Shown here: piece by piece, positions 44,401-56,400 of the stretch | How positions within the stretch are numbered: position 1 is the stretch's first letter | How the letters are laid out: every line of letters starts with the position of its first letter | The notes under the pieces: model-generated | The model's input: the letters and a program-made list of their open reading frames with translations, nothing else | Databases searched by the model: none | Told to the model about the DNA's origin: nothing | Source: Perilla frutescens | Lineage: Eukaryota > Streptophyta > Magnoliopsida > Lamiales > Lamiaceae | Reading direction: 5' to 3' | Assembly (NCBI GenBank): GCA_026008535.1 | Contig: BRKX01000002.1 | Span: 57,595,170 to 57,659,169 of the forward strand | Length of the DNA: 64,000 nucleotides | Made by a program: the position numbers and the translations under genes

Positions 44401-47400
44401 ATGCAAGAGAAAGGGCTCGTAGGGGATGGAAATTCGTCTGCAATCCCAAATTCCCGCACAGTTGAAAACAAGAGGACGTTCGAGGATTCCGTTCCAATAG
44501 GGCCACCCGGATTGAATCAAGCCACTCCTGAGGCCTATGCGGCCGCAAATCGTTTATCCTTGCCCGGGTTTACTGGAGAGAACCCCGGCGCCAGGATAGC
44601 ACGAGCGGAGCAATTTTTCCAACTCAATGATATACCCGACACACGGAAAGTTGGAGTCGCACTAGTTGCCATGGAAGGGGCTGCGTTACACTGGTATCAG
44701 TAGACGCAAGCCCGATGCCCTCAAATCACTTGGGGACAATTTAAGCAAGAGATGCTCAGGCGGTATGGTGAGGACCCGTTGGCGAACCCATTTGAGGCTC
44801 TAATGTTTACCCAGCCGCTGGTTACAGTCAATGAGTATGTGGATTTGTTTATCTCACGGTTGGTGCATGTTCCGGGATTGGCGGATACATATTGTTTGGA
44901 GATGTTTTTGCATGGGTTGAAGGAGGAAATAAGGCTGCGCATTCGTTTGAGGGACACCAAGATTTATTTGAAACTTTTCATTTTGCTCGGGAGATTGAAA
45001 GAGAATCGGGAGGTGTGCGGGGTATCAAAACGTGAACAATTTCACACCGCCAATAGCGGGAAGCACAGTCGCAGCTTCTTGCAGTAGCTGGGAACATCCG
45101 GACGCTCTTTTCAGGGCCAAAAATCGTCTCCTATGTCGGGAAGCAAGTTTAATCCTGGTAAGAGCAGCGGGTCTAGCTCCTCCGTTACTCAGGCTAGAAG
45201 TCGACCACCATGGCACATGTCACATCAGGAATATTTAGATCGTAGAGCCAAGGGATTATGTTTCAAGGGATTATGTTTCAGGTGTGAGGCACCATTCTCT
45301 CCTTTGCATAAGTGCGCCGATAAATCTCTGCAGGTAATACTTGTGTCCGAGCCCGACGAGGAGGAGGTTCCTGAGATCGAATTAGAGAGCCCAATAGGGC
45401 CGATGGAGGGGGAAATAGAGAGGGAACCGCAATTGCAGACCATGGAATTGTCTCAGGTGACGGCTAGAGGGATTGATGGTCCTCAAACCATGAAGATGAG
45501 AGGGCTGATCAAACAATCAGATGTATTGATCATGATAAATAGTGGAGCAAGTCATTGTTTTATCTCCACGACGGTGGCAGAAAGGCTTAGGTTGACAATA
45601 GACACTTCTTGCAGGTCGGCAGTGAAGTTAGGAGATGGCAGACAAGTAGCGATTGTGGGAGAGTGTCGGGACTTGCCAATTAAGATTGGGACAACTGATT
45701 TTGAGGTTACGTGCTTTGTGTTCCCACTAGGAAATGTTGATCTTATGCTGGGAGTGTCGTGGCTTGCATCGTGGCTTGCAGCTCTGGGTGAAATCAAGGC
45801 TGATTGGAGCAAGATGACTCTACGATTTGATCATGAAGAGCGGGAGGTGCTGCTTCGTGGAGATCATTCGAGCTTGCGTTGTGAATTATCAATGGCCAAT
45901 TTTTGCAAGCTTAGAGATGTGGAGTTAGGGTGGCTAGTGTGGGTCAACATGAGAGATGAGGACTCTCTGGAACTTACTGCTATGGGAGGCGTGGGAGGTC
46001 ATTTCTGTCAACAAGTTATGGACAAATTTTCGTCAGTTTTTCAGAAGCCGATAAGGCTCCCGCCGAAAAGGGAAGTGGATCATCATATTCCTTTGCAGCA
46101 TGGGGTAACACCGGTGTCCGTTAGACCATATCGATACAGCCACGCAGCTAAAGATGAGATGGAAAGTTTGGTCCGGGAAATGTTAGAAGCTGGAATTATG
46201 GAATTATTCAGCCCAGTTCCAGTCCGTATTCTAGCCCCGTGCTATTGGTCAGAAAGAAAGATGGAAGTTGGCGATTTTGCGTAGATTATCGCGAATTAAA
46301 TAAGCGCACCATTCCGGATAAATATCTCATTCCGGTAATTCAAGAGATGTTGGATGAGTTGCATGGAGCTAGATGGTTCAGCAAGCTTGATTTGCAATCG
46401 GGCTACCACCAGATTCGAATTGCTTCGGAAGATGTACCAAAAACTGCGTTTCGGACTCACTCTACTCACTCTGGCCATTATGAGTTCTTGGTCATGCCTT
46501 TCGGGTTGACGAATGCGCCGGCTACCTTCCAGTCAGCTACGAATGACTTACTGCGACCATACCTGCGTTTGTTCTTGTTTTTTTATGACATTTTGATATA
46601 TAGTCGTGATCAGCAAGAGCACTTGGACCATTTGCGGGTAGTTTTGAGTTTATTGCAAAAGCACTCCTTTGTGGTAAATCCAAAAAAGTGTGCATGGGGT
46701 CAGACGGAGGTGGAATACTTGGGCCACGTGGTCTCGGAAAAAGGAGTGCAGATGGATTCCGACAAGATTGCAACAATCATGAGATGGATCCCTAAATGAC
46801 CGACGATTTATTCGGAGATATGGTACATTGGCCAGGCCACTCACTCAAATGTTGAAAAAAGAGCAGATTGGTCAGTTCAAGTGGACTCCGGAGGCACAAC
46901 AAGCTTTTGAACAACTGCAGCACGCCGTTACTTCTACCCTAGTGCTTGCCAGGCCTAATTTCTCTCAACAGTTTATCATTGAGACAGATGCTTCGGTACT
47001 TGGTTTGGGGCTGTTTTGATGCAAAGGAGTCGACCGATTTCATATTTTAGCAAGGCGCTATCTGATCGCAGTTTGGCGAAATCAGCATATGAGATGGAGT
47101 TGATGGCGTTAGTATTGGCAGTACAACATTGGCGGCCTTATTTGGTCGGGCAAAAATTCCTTATTCGCACTGATCAACGGAGTTTACGCTACTTGTTGCG
47201 TTTCGACTCCAGCACAGCATTTCTGGGTGGCCAAGTTATTGGGGTACGATTTCGATATTGAGTACAAAGTTGGCTCGACTAACAAAGCGGCTGATGCTTT
47301 GTCCCGCAGTTTTGTGGAGGGAGAGTTGTCAGCTCTTTCCAAGCCCACTTGGCTCGGTTGGAAGTCCATAAAGGAAGAGCTTCGACGGGACCCAAAGTTC

Positions 47401-50400
47401 AACTTGATAATTCAAGAGCTTGAGGCTGGCAGTGAGAATCATCCTTCTTATTCTCTGATCAATGGGGTTCTATATTATAGGGGGCGAATTGTGTTGGCTA
47501 AGGATTCGAGCTATATTCCCCGCTTATTATTGGAGTTTTATGGTACGTCTCTCGGGGGCCATGCGGGAGCCTATCGCACGTATAGGCGGATTGCGGCAAA
47601 TGTATTTTGGCCCGGCATGATGAAACGTGTCATTCAATTTGTAGCTGAGTGTTTAGTATGCCAGAAGAGTAAATATGACACTCGAGCGCCGGCAGGGTTG
47701 CTGCAGCCACTTCCTATTCCTACTCAGATATGGGAAGATATTAGCATGGACTTTATCGGAAGTTTGCCTCGTTCGGGCCCTTCTAATTGCATTCTGGTGG
47801 TGGTAGATAGGCTGACAAAGTACAGCCATTTTCTTGGTCTTCGCCACCCATTCACGGCTCGCGACGTGGCCGGGGTTTTTGTTCGGGAGATTGTGCGATT
47901 GCACGGGGTTCCCAGTTCTATAGTCTCGGATCGTGATTCAATATTTTTGAGCTCTTTCTGGAAGAAGCTATTTAAGGCAATGGGAACAAAACTTCGGATG
48001 AGTTCGGCTTATCACCCGGAAACAGATGGCCAATCGGAAGTAGTCAATCGGGGCTTGGAGATATATCTTCGGTGTTTTGCATCGGAATGGCCTCGGCAAT
48101 GGAGTAAGTGGTTGCCTTGGGCAGAATTTTGTTACAACACAAGTTTTCACACGACTGCGGGTATGACCCCATTTGAAGCTGTTTATGGGAGATCACCGCC
48201 GTCGTTGAGCAGTTTTTTGCCGGGCGAGATTCGAGTTCGCGCAGTGGCAGAGGAGCTTGCAGAGCCTGATATTGTCCTTGGCCATCTGCGGGGGCATCTC
48301 GAGAGGGCACAGCAGCACATGGTTAAGGCTGCAAATCAGTATCGGAGAACTGCACTTTGAGGTGGGACAGCAGGTGTTTATCAAACTGCGGCCTTATCGA
48401 CAAAATTCGCTCCTTGCCCGTTCTTCGGTGAAGTTAGCTCCTAAGTTCTATGGGCCATTCGAGGTGGTTGAGAAGATAGGGGATGTCGCTTATCGTCTAT
48501 CCTTGCTGGCGCAATCTCGCATTCACCTTGTTTTTCATATTTCTCAGTTGAAGCTTGCGGTGGGCAATCATGCGGTGGAAACGGAGCTACCAGATGCATT
48601 GCTTTTAGTTCAGCCGGAGTTTGTTCCAGAGTGGATTTTGCGCGAGAGAATGGTTTGGCGAGGTGATGACCGGGTTCGTCAGTTGTTGGTGCAATGGCAG
48701 GGCAAGGGGGTTGATGAGGCAACGTGGGTTGATGAGTTGGAGCTCCAAGGTCAGTTTCCTGCATTCCGCGCTGTTTGGAAGGAGGGAGGAGTTGTTATCG
48801 ACAAGGTTTACAAGCGACGGGGTCGCGATTGAAGTAGTTCCTTATTTATTTAATATTGAGGTTGCTGAATATAGAAAAATAAGCTAATAATTATACATAC
48901 CATCAGCCAACTTGAAACTATGGGTCAGAAGTGTATGAACTCTTTGAGAAAGTCTCCAGGCCCTATTTTCTTTAAATATCTTTATAAAATTTCTCTGGCC
49001 AAGACATATACTAATAAAGCCAGAAGAATAGAACCACCATAATATTTAAGGAACTAACGCAGAGAATATGATACTTGGGATAAAATTAATAGTACACACA
49101 ATTCCTATAATGAATATCTCACTAAAAGGAACTATGTTTTGCCTAATCCAAATGGCACTAAAAGGATATTTCGAAAGCTCAGAGCTGCTTGTTGAGATAA
49201 AGAATCTTAGAACTGCTAATGAAAAATTTTGCAGGACACATGGATATGGTGGATGAGTAGGAAGAAAAAGCACCTCGGCGGCAGCAAATCTCAATTTGGC
49301 TCCATCCAATTCCTTTTCTGCTCCCCTAACCGAAAACCAGATCGACTTCACAAGAAAGTTAAAAATGTTAGAACTGAAGTGTTTTACAATTTACTGAATG
49401 TAAGTTGCAAAAAGAAATAATGAACCTGTATGGACAGCACAGCAGCAATAGTGATAGCTTCCTCAGAGCAGCCATAATCATTTGAAGCTAAAATCATTTT
49501 GGAAACCATTGGATCCTGCAATTGAAGTTGCTTAGAAATGGAACTAAAATAATAAATTACGCTTAGCCAGATTGCCAACTCTCCAGATGAACACATCAAG
49601 ACTTCATTGTTTTAACTCTGCATCTAGAGGTGGCAGCCTCACAAGTAAAAAATCAAATTATAACACTATTTTTCTAAGTCAGCTTAGATACTGGAACGGT
49701 AACAACCCGAAGCATTTTGCAGGACTGACTGACACTTCAGCAGCCCAAAAGTAATAAATAAAGGGTACAACCGTACAAAAGGGCAAAATTTATTTTGATC
49801 ATCCATTTTAGAAAAATAATTCTTCATTATGTAGGTCTTGCAGTATCCTGACAAAAATGTACACGCTTAATATTTACTAATTTAGCAAAAATCAACACGG
49901 TTCTTCCATGCTTTTCCTTCACTCTGGTAATGGTTCACTTCACATAAAAAACAATGACCAATCGTGCATCAGAATTCCTGTTTTCTTCCATCCAAGAACT
50001 TGTTTAAAAAAATTAAAAAAGAAAAAACTTGAATTTTTTTAGCAAGTTCATTGTATAAACTCTCTCTTAACACAATTTATTAACTCAGTTAATTGTGCTC
50101 CCTCCAAATTAAAACAAAAAAAAAACAAAAAACAAATTTATCAAAAATCAACAACCCCTTCCCTGCTCCTTCACTCCAGTTCACTTCACATGAAAAAAAA
50201 TAATGATCATCCCGCGCATCAGAATTCCTATTTTCTTCCATCAATATACTTAATTTGAAAAAATAAATGTCAAATTAGTGTACATAAAAAATTTCCATTG
50301 ATACAATACAAGGAGCTTGGGTTTCAGAAACATACTAATGGAATTTCAGCAACTTGGAATCCGGTAGGAGATGTAAGTTTTGCATCATCATCAAGAACTC

Positions 50401-53400
50401 CAAGAGAATACAACACTTCAAGTGCTCTGATCAGTGCTTCAGGGGAGGGTGATGCTGGCCAGTCAAACCCCAAAATATTGTCTATCCCTAGGGCTTTTAA
50501 CTATTAAAAAAAAAAAGCACAGAACAAAATTGTTAAAGATATTAGATATAATTAGAGATTGTAATATTAATTGTAGAATATCTAGTTTCCTAGTATAGAG
50601 CCATATCTCTTGTATAAATATGGATGTAATTAGTCATTGTGAAATACAACAAAATATGAGTTTATCATTCTGAGTAACATGGTATCATAGCCACGTTAGG
50701 TTTTTAATTCAGATTTCAGTTTTTTTTTACACAAAAGGATTTCACAACCCATTCTATTTTTGGCTGCCACCGGTCGACACCTCCACCACCAGGAGGTTCG
50801 CCGTCCGTTTCCGACCCTCGCCAATCATCTCGTCGCCGTCATCCGCACATGTGAGCCACACGTGCCGCCGGAAGATACTCCTCCAGTCGCGTCGCCAGTG
50901 CATGAGCGCGCGTCCGTCGCCGATGTTGACCCGATTTCTGTCCGTCATCACGTCTCGATCATTCCGGCCATTTGGTGGTCTCCGTTCTGGTCTGCGCTGC
51001 TTCTTCGCTCAAGTTTCGATTTCCCCTAATTTCTATCTTGTTTCGCTTTGGTCCTTGTGCGGTCTCTGTACTGTGGCCGACTCCTCCAAGAAAGCTCTAG
51101 ATGTTGTTCCCGTGATGCCTAGGATCACGAATCACAAGCTAACTGCGTCCAATTATTTGTGTTGGCGCACTACTATCGAATTGTATCTGTTAAGTGTCTC
51201 TATGGATCCTCATATGACTGATGATCCGCCTAGTGATAATTCAAAACAGTCCTGGTTGAGGGACGATGCTCGTCTGATTCTGCAGATCCGGAATTCTATA
51301 AACTCTGATGTTATTGGGATGGTGTCTAACTGCCGTACTACTGTTAAGGCTCTTCTAGCCTATCTCGAACTTCTGTATTCTAGAAAGGAGAACCTCTCTC
51401 GCATGTACACCATGTGCCGGGCCTTCTACCGGAACCCTTAGAGACTACTTTATGGCATTCATGAAGACCTATGAGGAGCTGAATATGCTTCTTCCCTTTA
51501 GTCCAGACACTAAGGTTCAATAGGCCCTGCGTGAGAAAATGGCACTTATGAGTTTTTTGGCTGGTTTGCCCTCTGAGTTTGAGACCGCTAAATCTCAAAC
51601 CCTTTCTGACTCTAAGATTGCATCGGTGGAAGAAGCCTTATGTCGAGTTCTTCAAACTAAGCCACCTGCCTCGTTGAATACTCAGTCGGCTTTTCTCGGT
51701 GGTCATCCTCAATATGACTATAGGACCTCAATTTGTCCTCAATTTTCTAGTCTGTCATCTTTGGCTTGTGAGTCGTGTCAGTTTGCTAAGCATCATCGTC
51801 TTAGCTCTAGTCCTAGAGTCAATAAACGAGCATGTACTCCTTTTGAGTTAGTTCATTCTGATGTTTGGGGTCCTTGTCCTGTTACTTATTTCTGTTCTTG
51901 AATTTCGGTATATTGTTATTTTTGTTGATGACTATTCTCGTATGATATGGGTTATATTTAATGAAAGATCGTTCTGAGTTGCTTACTTATTTCTCGTCCT
52001 TTCGTGCTGAAATATAAACTCAATTTGGTGTGCCTGTGAAAACATTAAGAAGTGACAATGCTAAAGAATATTTGTTTGCTCAATTTCATAACTTTATGTT
52101 CAAACGTGGTATTCTCCATCAGACTTCTTGTGCTAATACTCCATCTCAAAATGGAGTTGTTGAGCGAAAGAATCAACACCTTCTTGAAACCGCTAGAGCA
52201 CTATTGTTTGAAATGCAGGTTCCTAAAAAATTCTGGGTGGATGTTGTGTCTACAACATCTTTTCTCATAAATCAGATGTCTTCCAATGTTCTCTCGGGTG
52301 AGTCACCTTATAAGGTTTTATTTCCCTCCAAGTCTGTTCCCTATTGATCTTAAGATATTTGGGTGTACCTATTTTGTCCGGGATGTTCGTCCTCACCTCA
52401 CCAAACTTGATCCCAAATCTCAAATGTATATTATTGGATTATAGTCCTGATCTAAATAAGTATGTCGTGTCTACTGATGTTGTCTTTTCTGAACGTACAC
52501 CTTTTTCATCATTTTTTTCATCTCGTGATCCTGCTCCTTGTCAGGGGGAGCCTGATGACCTTACTCCTCTTGCTCCTATCCCTCCTGTCCGGCCTCCAAT
52601 CACTCAGACTTACTCTCGTCGGCGGCATCATCCAGATGCAATTGCGATTCCAGATGTGCCGCCTACTGTCTCTGATGCGCCAATATCTTCGTCGTCAGAT
52701 CCTCTTCTGAGTGATGATCGTCTCATTGCTCTTTGTAAAGGTAAACGTTCGTATACTTATCCTATTACCTCTTTCGTGTCGTATGATCATCTATCACCGT
52801 CATCTCGTTCTGTGTCTGAAGCTTTGGCTCATTCTGGTGGGTATGATGCAATGATCGAGGAAATGAATGTCTTGGATGCTAATGGGACTTGGGCTTTGGT
52901 TGATCTCCGTTCTCACAAACACCCGATTGGGTGTAAATGGATATTTACGATCAAGGTCAATCCTGATGGTTCGGCTGGTTCGGCTGCTCGCCTTAAAGCT
53001 CGTCTTGTTGTTAAAGGGTATTCTCAGACCTATGGCATTGATTATTTGATACATTCTCTCTTGTTGCCAAATTGACTTCTATCAAGTTGCTGATTTCTCT
53101 GGCTACTTCCCATCACTGGCCCCTTCATCAGTCGGACATTAAGAATACATTTCTTTATGGTGTTCTCCAAGAACCTATTTTTATGGAGCAACCACCGGGT
53201 TTTGTTGCTCATGGGGAGAATGGAAGGGTTTGTTATCTACACAAATCTTTGTATGGATTGAAGCAGAGTCCTCATGCATGGTTCAATACCTTCAAAACAG
53301 TGGTTGAGAAATTTGGCATGTAGAAGAGTAAGTCAGATCACTCGATTTTCTATAGACAGTCTGAGAGTGGTCTCATTTTGTTGGTGGTGTACGTGGATGA

Positions 53401-56400
53401 TACAGTGCTTACAGGACAGTAACTCTAAAGGCATTGATTCATTGAAGACTTTTCTTCACACCCAATTTAATACCAAAGGCTTGGGAAGACGGGGGTATTT
53501 CTTGGGTGTTGAAGTCACTAGGAGTAAGAAAGGCATTTTCTTATCCCAAAGGAAGTACGTTCTTGACCTACTCTCTGAAACGGATAAACAAGGGGCCAAG
53601 CCATGTAGCACTCCAATGGTCCCAAACTTACAGTTAACCAAGGATGGAAAGTTGTTTGATGATCCCGAGCGGTATAGGAGGCTGGTTGGAAAGTTAAATT
53701 ATCTTCGGATGACTCATCCTGATATTGCTCATCCTTTGTAGTCAGTCAGTACATGACATCACCAACCATTGATCATTGGAAAGCAGTTGAGCAAAATTGA
53801 GCAAATTATGTGTAAATTGAATGGCTCACCTGGGCGCGGAATAGTGTATGGTGATCATGGTCATGAAAATATCGAGTGTTTCTCGGGAAGATTGGAGGTC
53901 TACATGTGGTTATGGTATTATGCTTGGAGAAAACGTGATCTCGTGGCAAAGTAAGAAGCAGAAGGTTGTCCCAGTTAGAGTACAGAACTATGGCCATATC
54001 CATTAGTGAGATATTTTGGATATATCAGTTTCTAACTGAGATAGGCTTGAAAGTCTCGGTTCCAGCTAAGTTATGGTGGGACAACCAGGCTGCGCTGCAC
54101 ATCTCATTTTATCATGTCTCTCATGAATGAACTAACTAAATAAGCATATTGAGATTGATTGCCACTTTGTTCGTGAGAAGATTCAGTTAGGATTAATTGC
54201 TAGTGGATATATGAGGAATGAGGATCAGTTAGGAGATCCTTTTACAAAGGCTGTCAATGGAGTGCGAGTAGATTATCTTTGTGGCAAGCTGGGCATGATT
54301 AATATCTATGCTCCAGCTTGAGGGGGAGTGTTAAAAATATTAGAGATAATTAGAGATTGTAATATTAATTGTAGAATATCTAGTTTCCTAGTATAGAGCC
54401 ATATCTCTTGTATAAATATGAATGTAATTAGTTATTGTGAAATACAACAAAATATGAGTTTATCATTCTGAGTAACAAAAACAAAACCTAATCACCAGGA
54501 GGTCCTTAAGAAAATAAAAGGTCAAATTTAGGTCATAAAACAAGGAAAGAGAAACTCCATAGGAAGTTCATGAAATCACTGATAGGTAAGTCAATATGGC
54601 TCAAAGGGAAACCCGGTTAAAAATCAAGATTTTTTACTTTAACCTCAACTCCTCAAGCTCCATCAAAACCCAAGCTTGGGGTAAAACAAATATTAAAAGC
54701 TTGCCAACCAGCTTGCAAGCTTTTTCCAAATGCCTTGAAGTGTAAATTCATTGTAGAATATCTAATCTAAGAATATATCAACAATAAATTTAATAACAAT
54801 TTAAGATTATACTGTTATTTTAACATGATAGTATACATAAACGGTTAGTAAAAATCATGTTCATGTTGATCAAATATCATTGAGTAGGTGGGCTTAGTTT
54901 CAAGCTCGAGTTTGATATTTCCTAATTGAGCCTAAAAAGTTCAATCAGCTCAAGCTGAGTTTTTTTTTTCCTCTCTTCATATTTCCTAGCACACTTGAGC
55001 TCAAAGAATCCGTAGCAGTTCAAATTTAACACAGCTAGTTTATACCCCTACAGCCCTCCTGGTAGAACTGTCACACGTAAATCATTCTAGGGCAAAAAGG
55101 CAATAGTTAAAAAAAATTAAGAATATATTAACAAGCAATAAATTAATACAAAACCAGAAATCATAACTACATATAAAAAATAAAAATAAAAATGCTAGTA
55201 AAAGAATTTAAATTTCTTATAAAAGAAACACATACAACTATACAAGTGCATAAATTATCAAACAAATCTTAAATATGTGCATTTAAACAAGTAATGAACT
55301 ATTTGCAAAACTGGACGAGATCAATCAGGAGTGTTTTGCCATGTAAGATCAGTATAGAACTTTTCTGGCTCAAGGTCAGTGGTAGAAGTTTATAAATGAA
55401 ATTTATTAAAAAAACTCATACCTGAATAACACAGGAAACAAGGTTTGACCGCTGTATCTCTGGAATACCATCAGAAGACATTTCATTTACATAATATTCT
55501 TCGGTGTAAAGCCTGTTTAAGATGAAGAAATGGAAAACCCAAGTTATCAAATTATTATGCATTCTTTCTTCCATTGCGCTGTCATGACAGCAAGTCGTGG
55601 GTTTCTATCCAAGTTATATTATTTGGATAGTTAATACTGGTCAACAGCTTAGAAGAGAAGGGGTTAGTTCAGCACCTGTAACACTTTCCCGGTCTAACTC
55701 TTCCAGCCCTACCAGCCCTTTGTCGTGCTGAAGCCTTTGATATTGGAGCCACGACCAGATTTTCAATATCAGTTATCTGTTGAAAAGCCAATTTGGGTTT
55801 AACTTGAGTTGAAAATTAATGAAGTTTTATTAAACAATGCAGCCAAGTACTCATTGTCACATTCTTCACATCTATTATTTTGCATGCTTACTATTCTTTA
55901 ATTATCCAGTTGACAAAAAAAGAGGGACGTATATAATGGGTTAGCACTTTAAAGTTACTTTAGTCTTATAGCAGAACTACATGACTTTTCAGCATCTACA
56001 CCCTTTCATATCTGAGTTCCAACTCCTTCGGTGCATAATGGATTTCCCTTGAAACTAATGTGTTTGTCTGCTCATTTCGGCAATTACGGGCTTACTTAAC
56101 TACCATGTTCCATCATTTTCCAGCATATGTACAAATCTATTCAGAGTCGGTAACATAAATGTGCCAAATGCTGCTTCTAAAAGAAAATACTAAGCATTAA
56201 TTAAACATCAATTATCATATAATCAGCCATGAGAAATGTCAAGTCTCACTTTAAAAAAGGTATAAGAAGAACAAAATGAGAAACAATTTGTGAAAAAGAC
56301 GACTGGAAACACTTACCGGGTTATAGAACCGTTGCTTTGAGAATCCACAATCAACAACATAGACAACGCCCTGAGATGAAATAGAAAATGGTAAGAAACA

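Larger units (their letters stand above)
43852..48858 (+). mobile_element. Ty3/gypsy chromovirus in helicase intron 18, degenerate
   Basis: The order is a 332-bp 5' LTR (43852-44183, TG...CA), a broken gag-pol (44248-48832) and a 3' LTR cut to 66 bp (48793-48858). A C-terminal chromodomain places it among the chromoviruses. Instead of a 5-bp duplication, the element is flanked by copies of a ~105-bp host segment. No clear match to the initiator-Met tRNA primer site follows the 5' LTR; the sequence there is ATTTGGTCCGACC. It lies antisense to the helicase. Confidence 0.88.
50531..54477 (+). mobile_element. Ty1/copia retrotransposon in helicase intron 15, decayed
   Basis: 149-bp LTRs at 50531-50679 and 54329-54477 (TGTTAAA...GAGTAACA) differ at about four positions. 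TGGTATCATAGCC directly after the 5' LTR is a near match to the initiator-Met tRNA primer site, and GCTTGAGGGGGAG precedes the 3' LTR. The flanks (AAAAT against AAAAC) are at best an imperfect target duplication. Length is 3.9 kb, shorter than intact copia elements, with internal deletions. It is antisense to the helicase. Confidence 0.92.
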
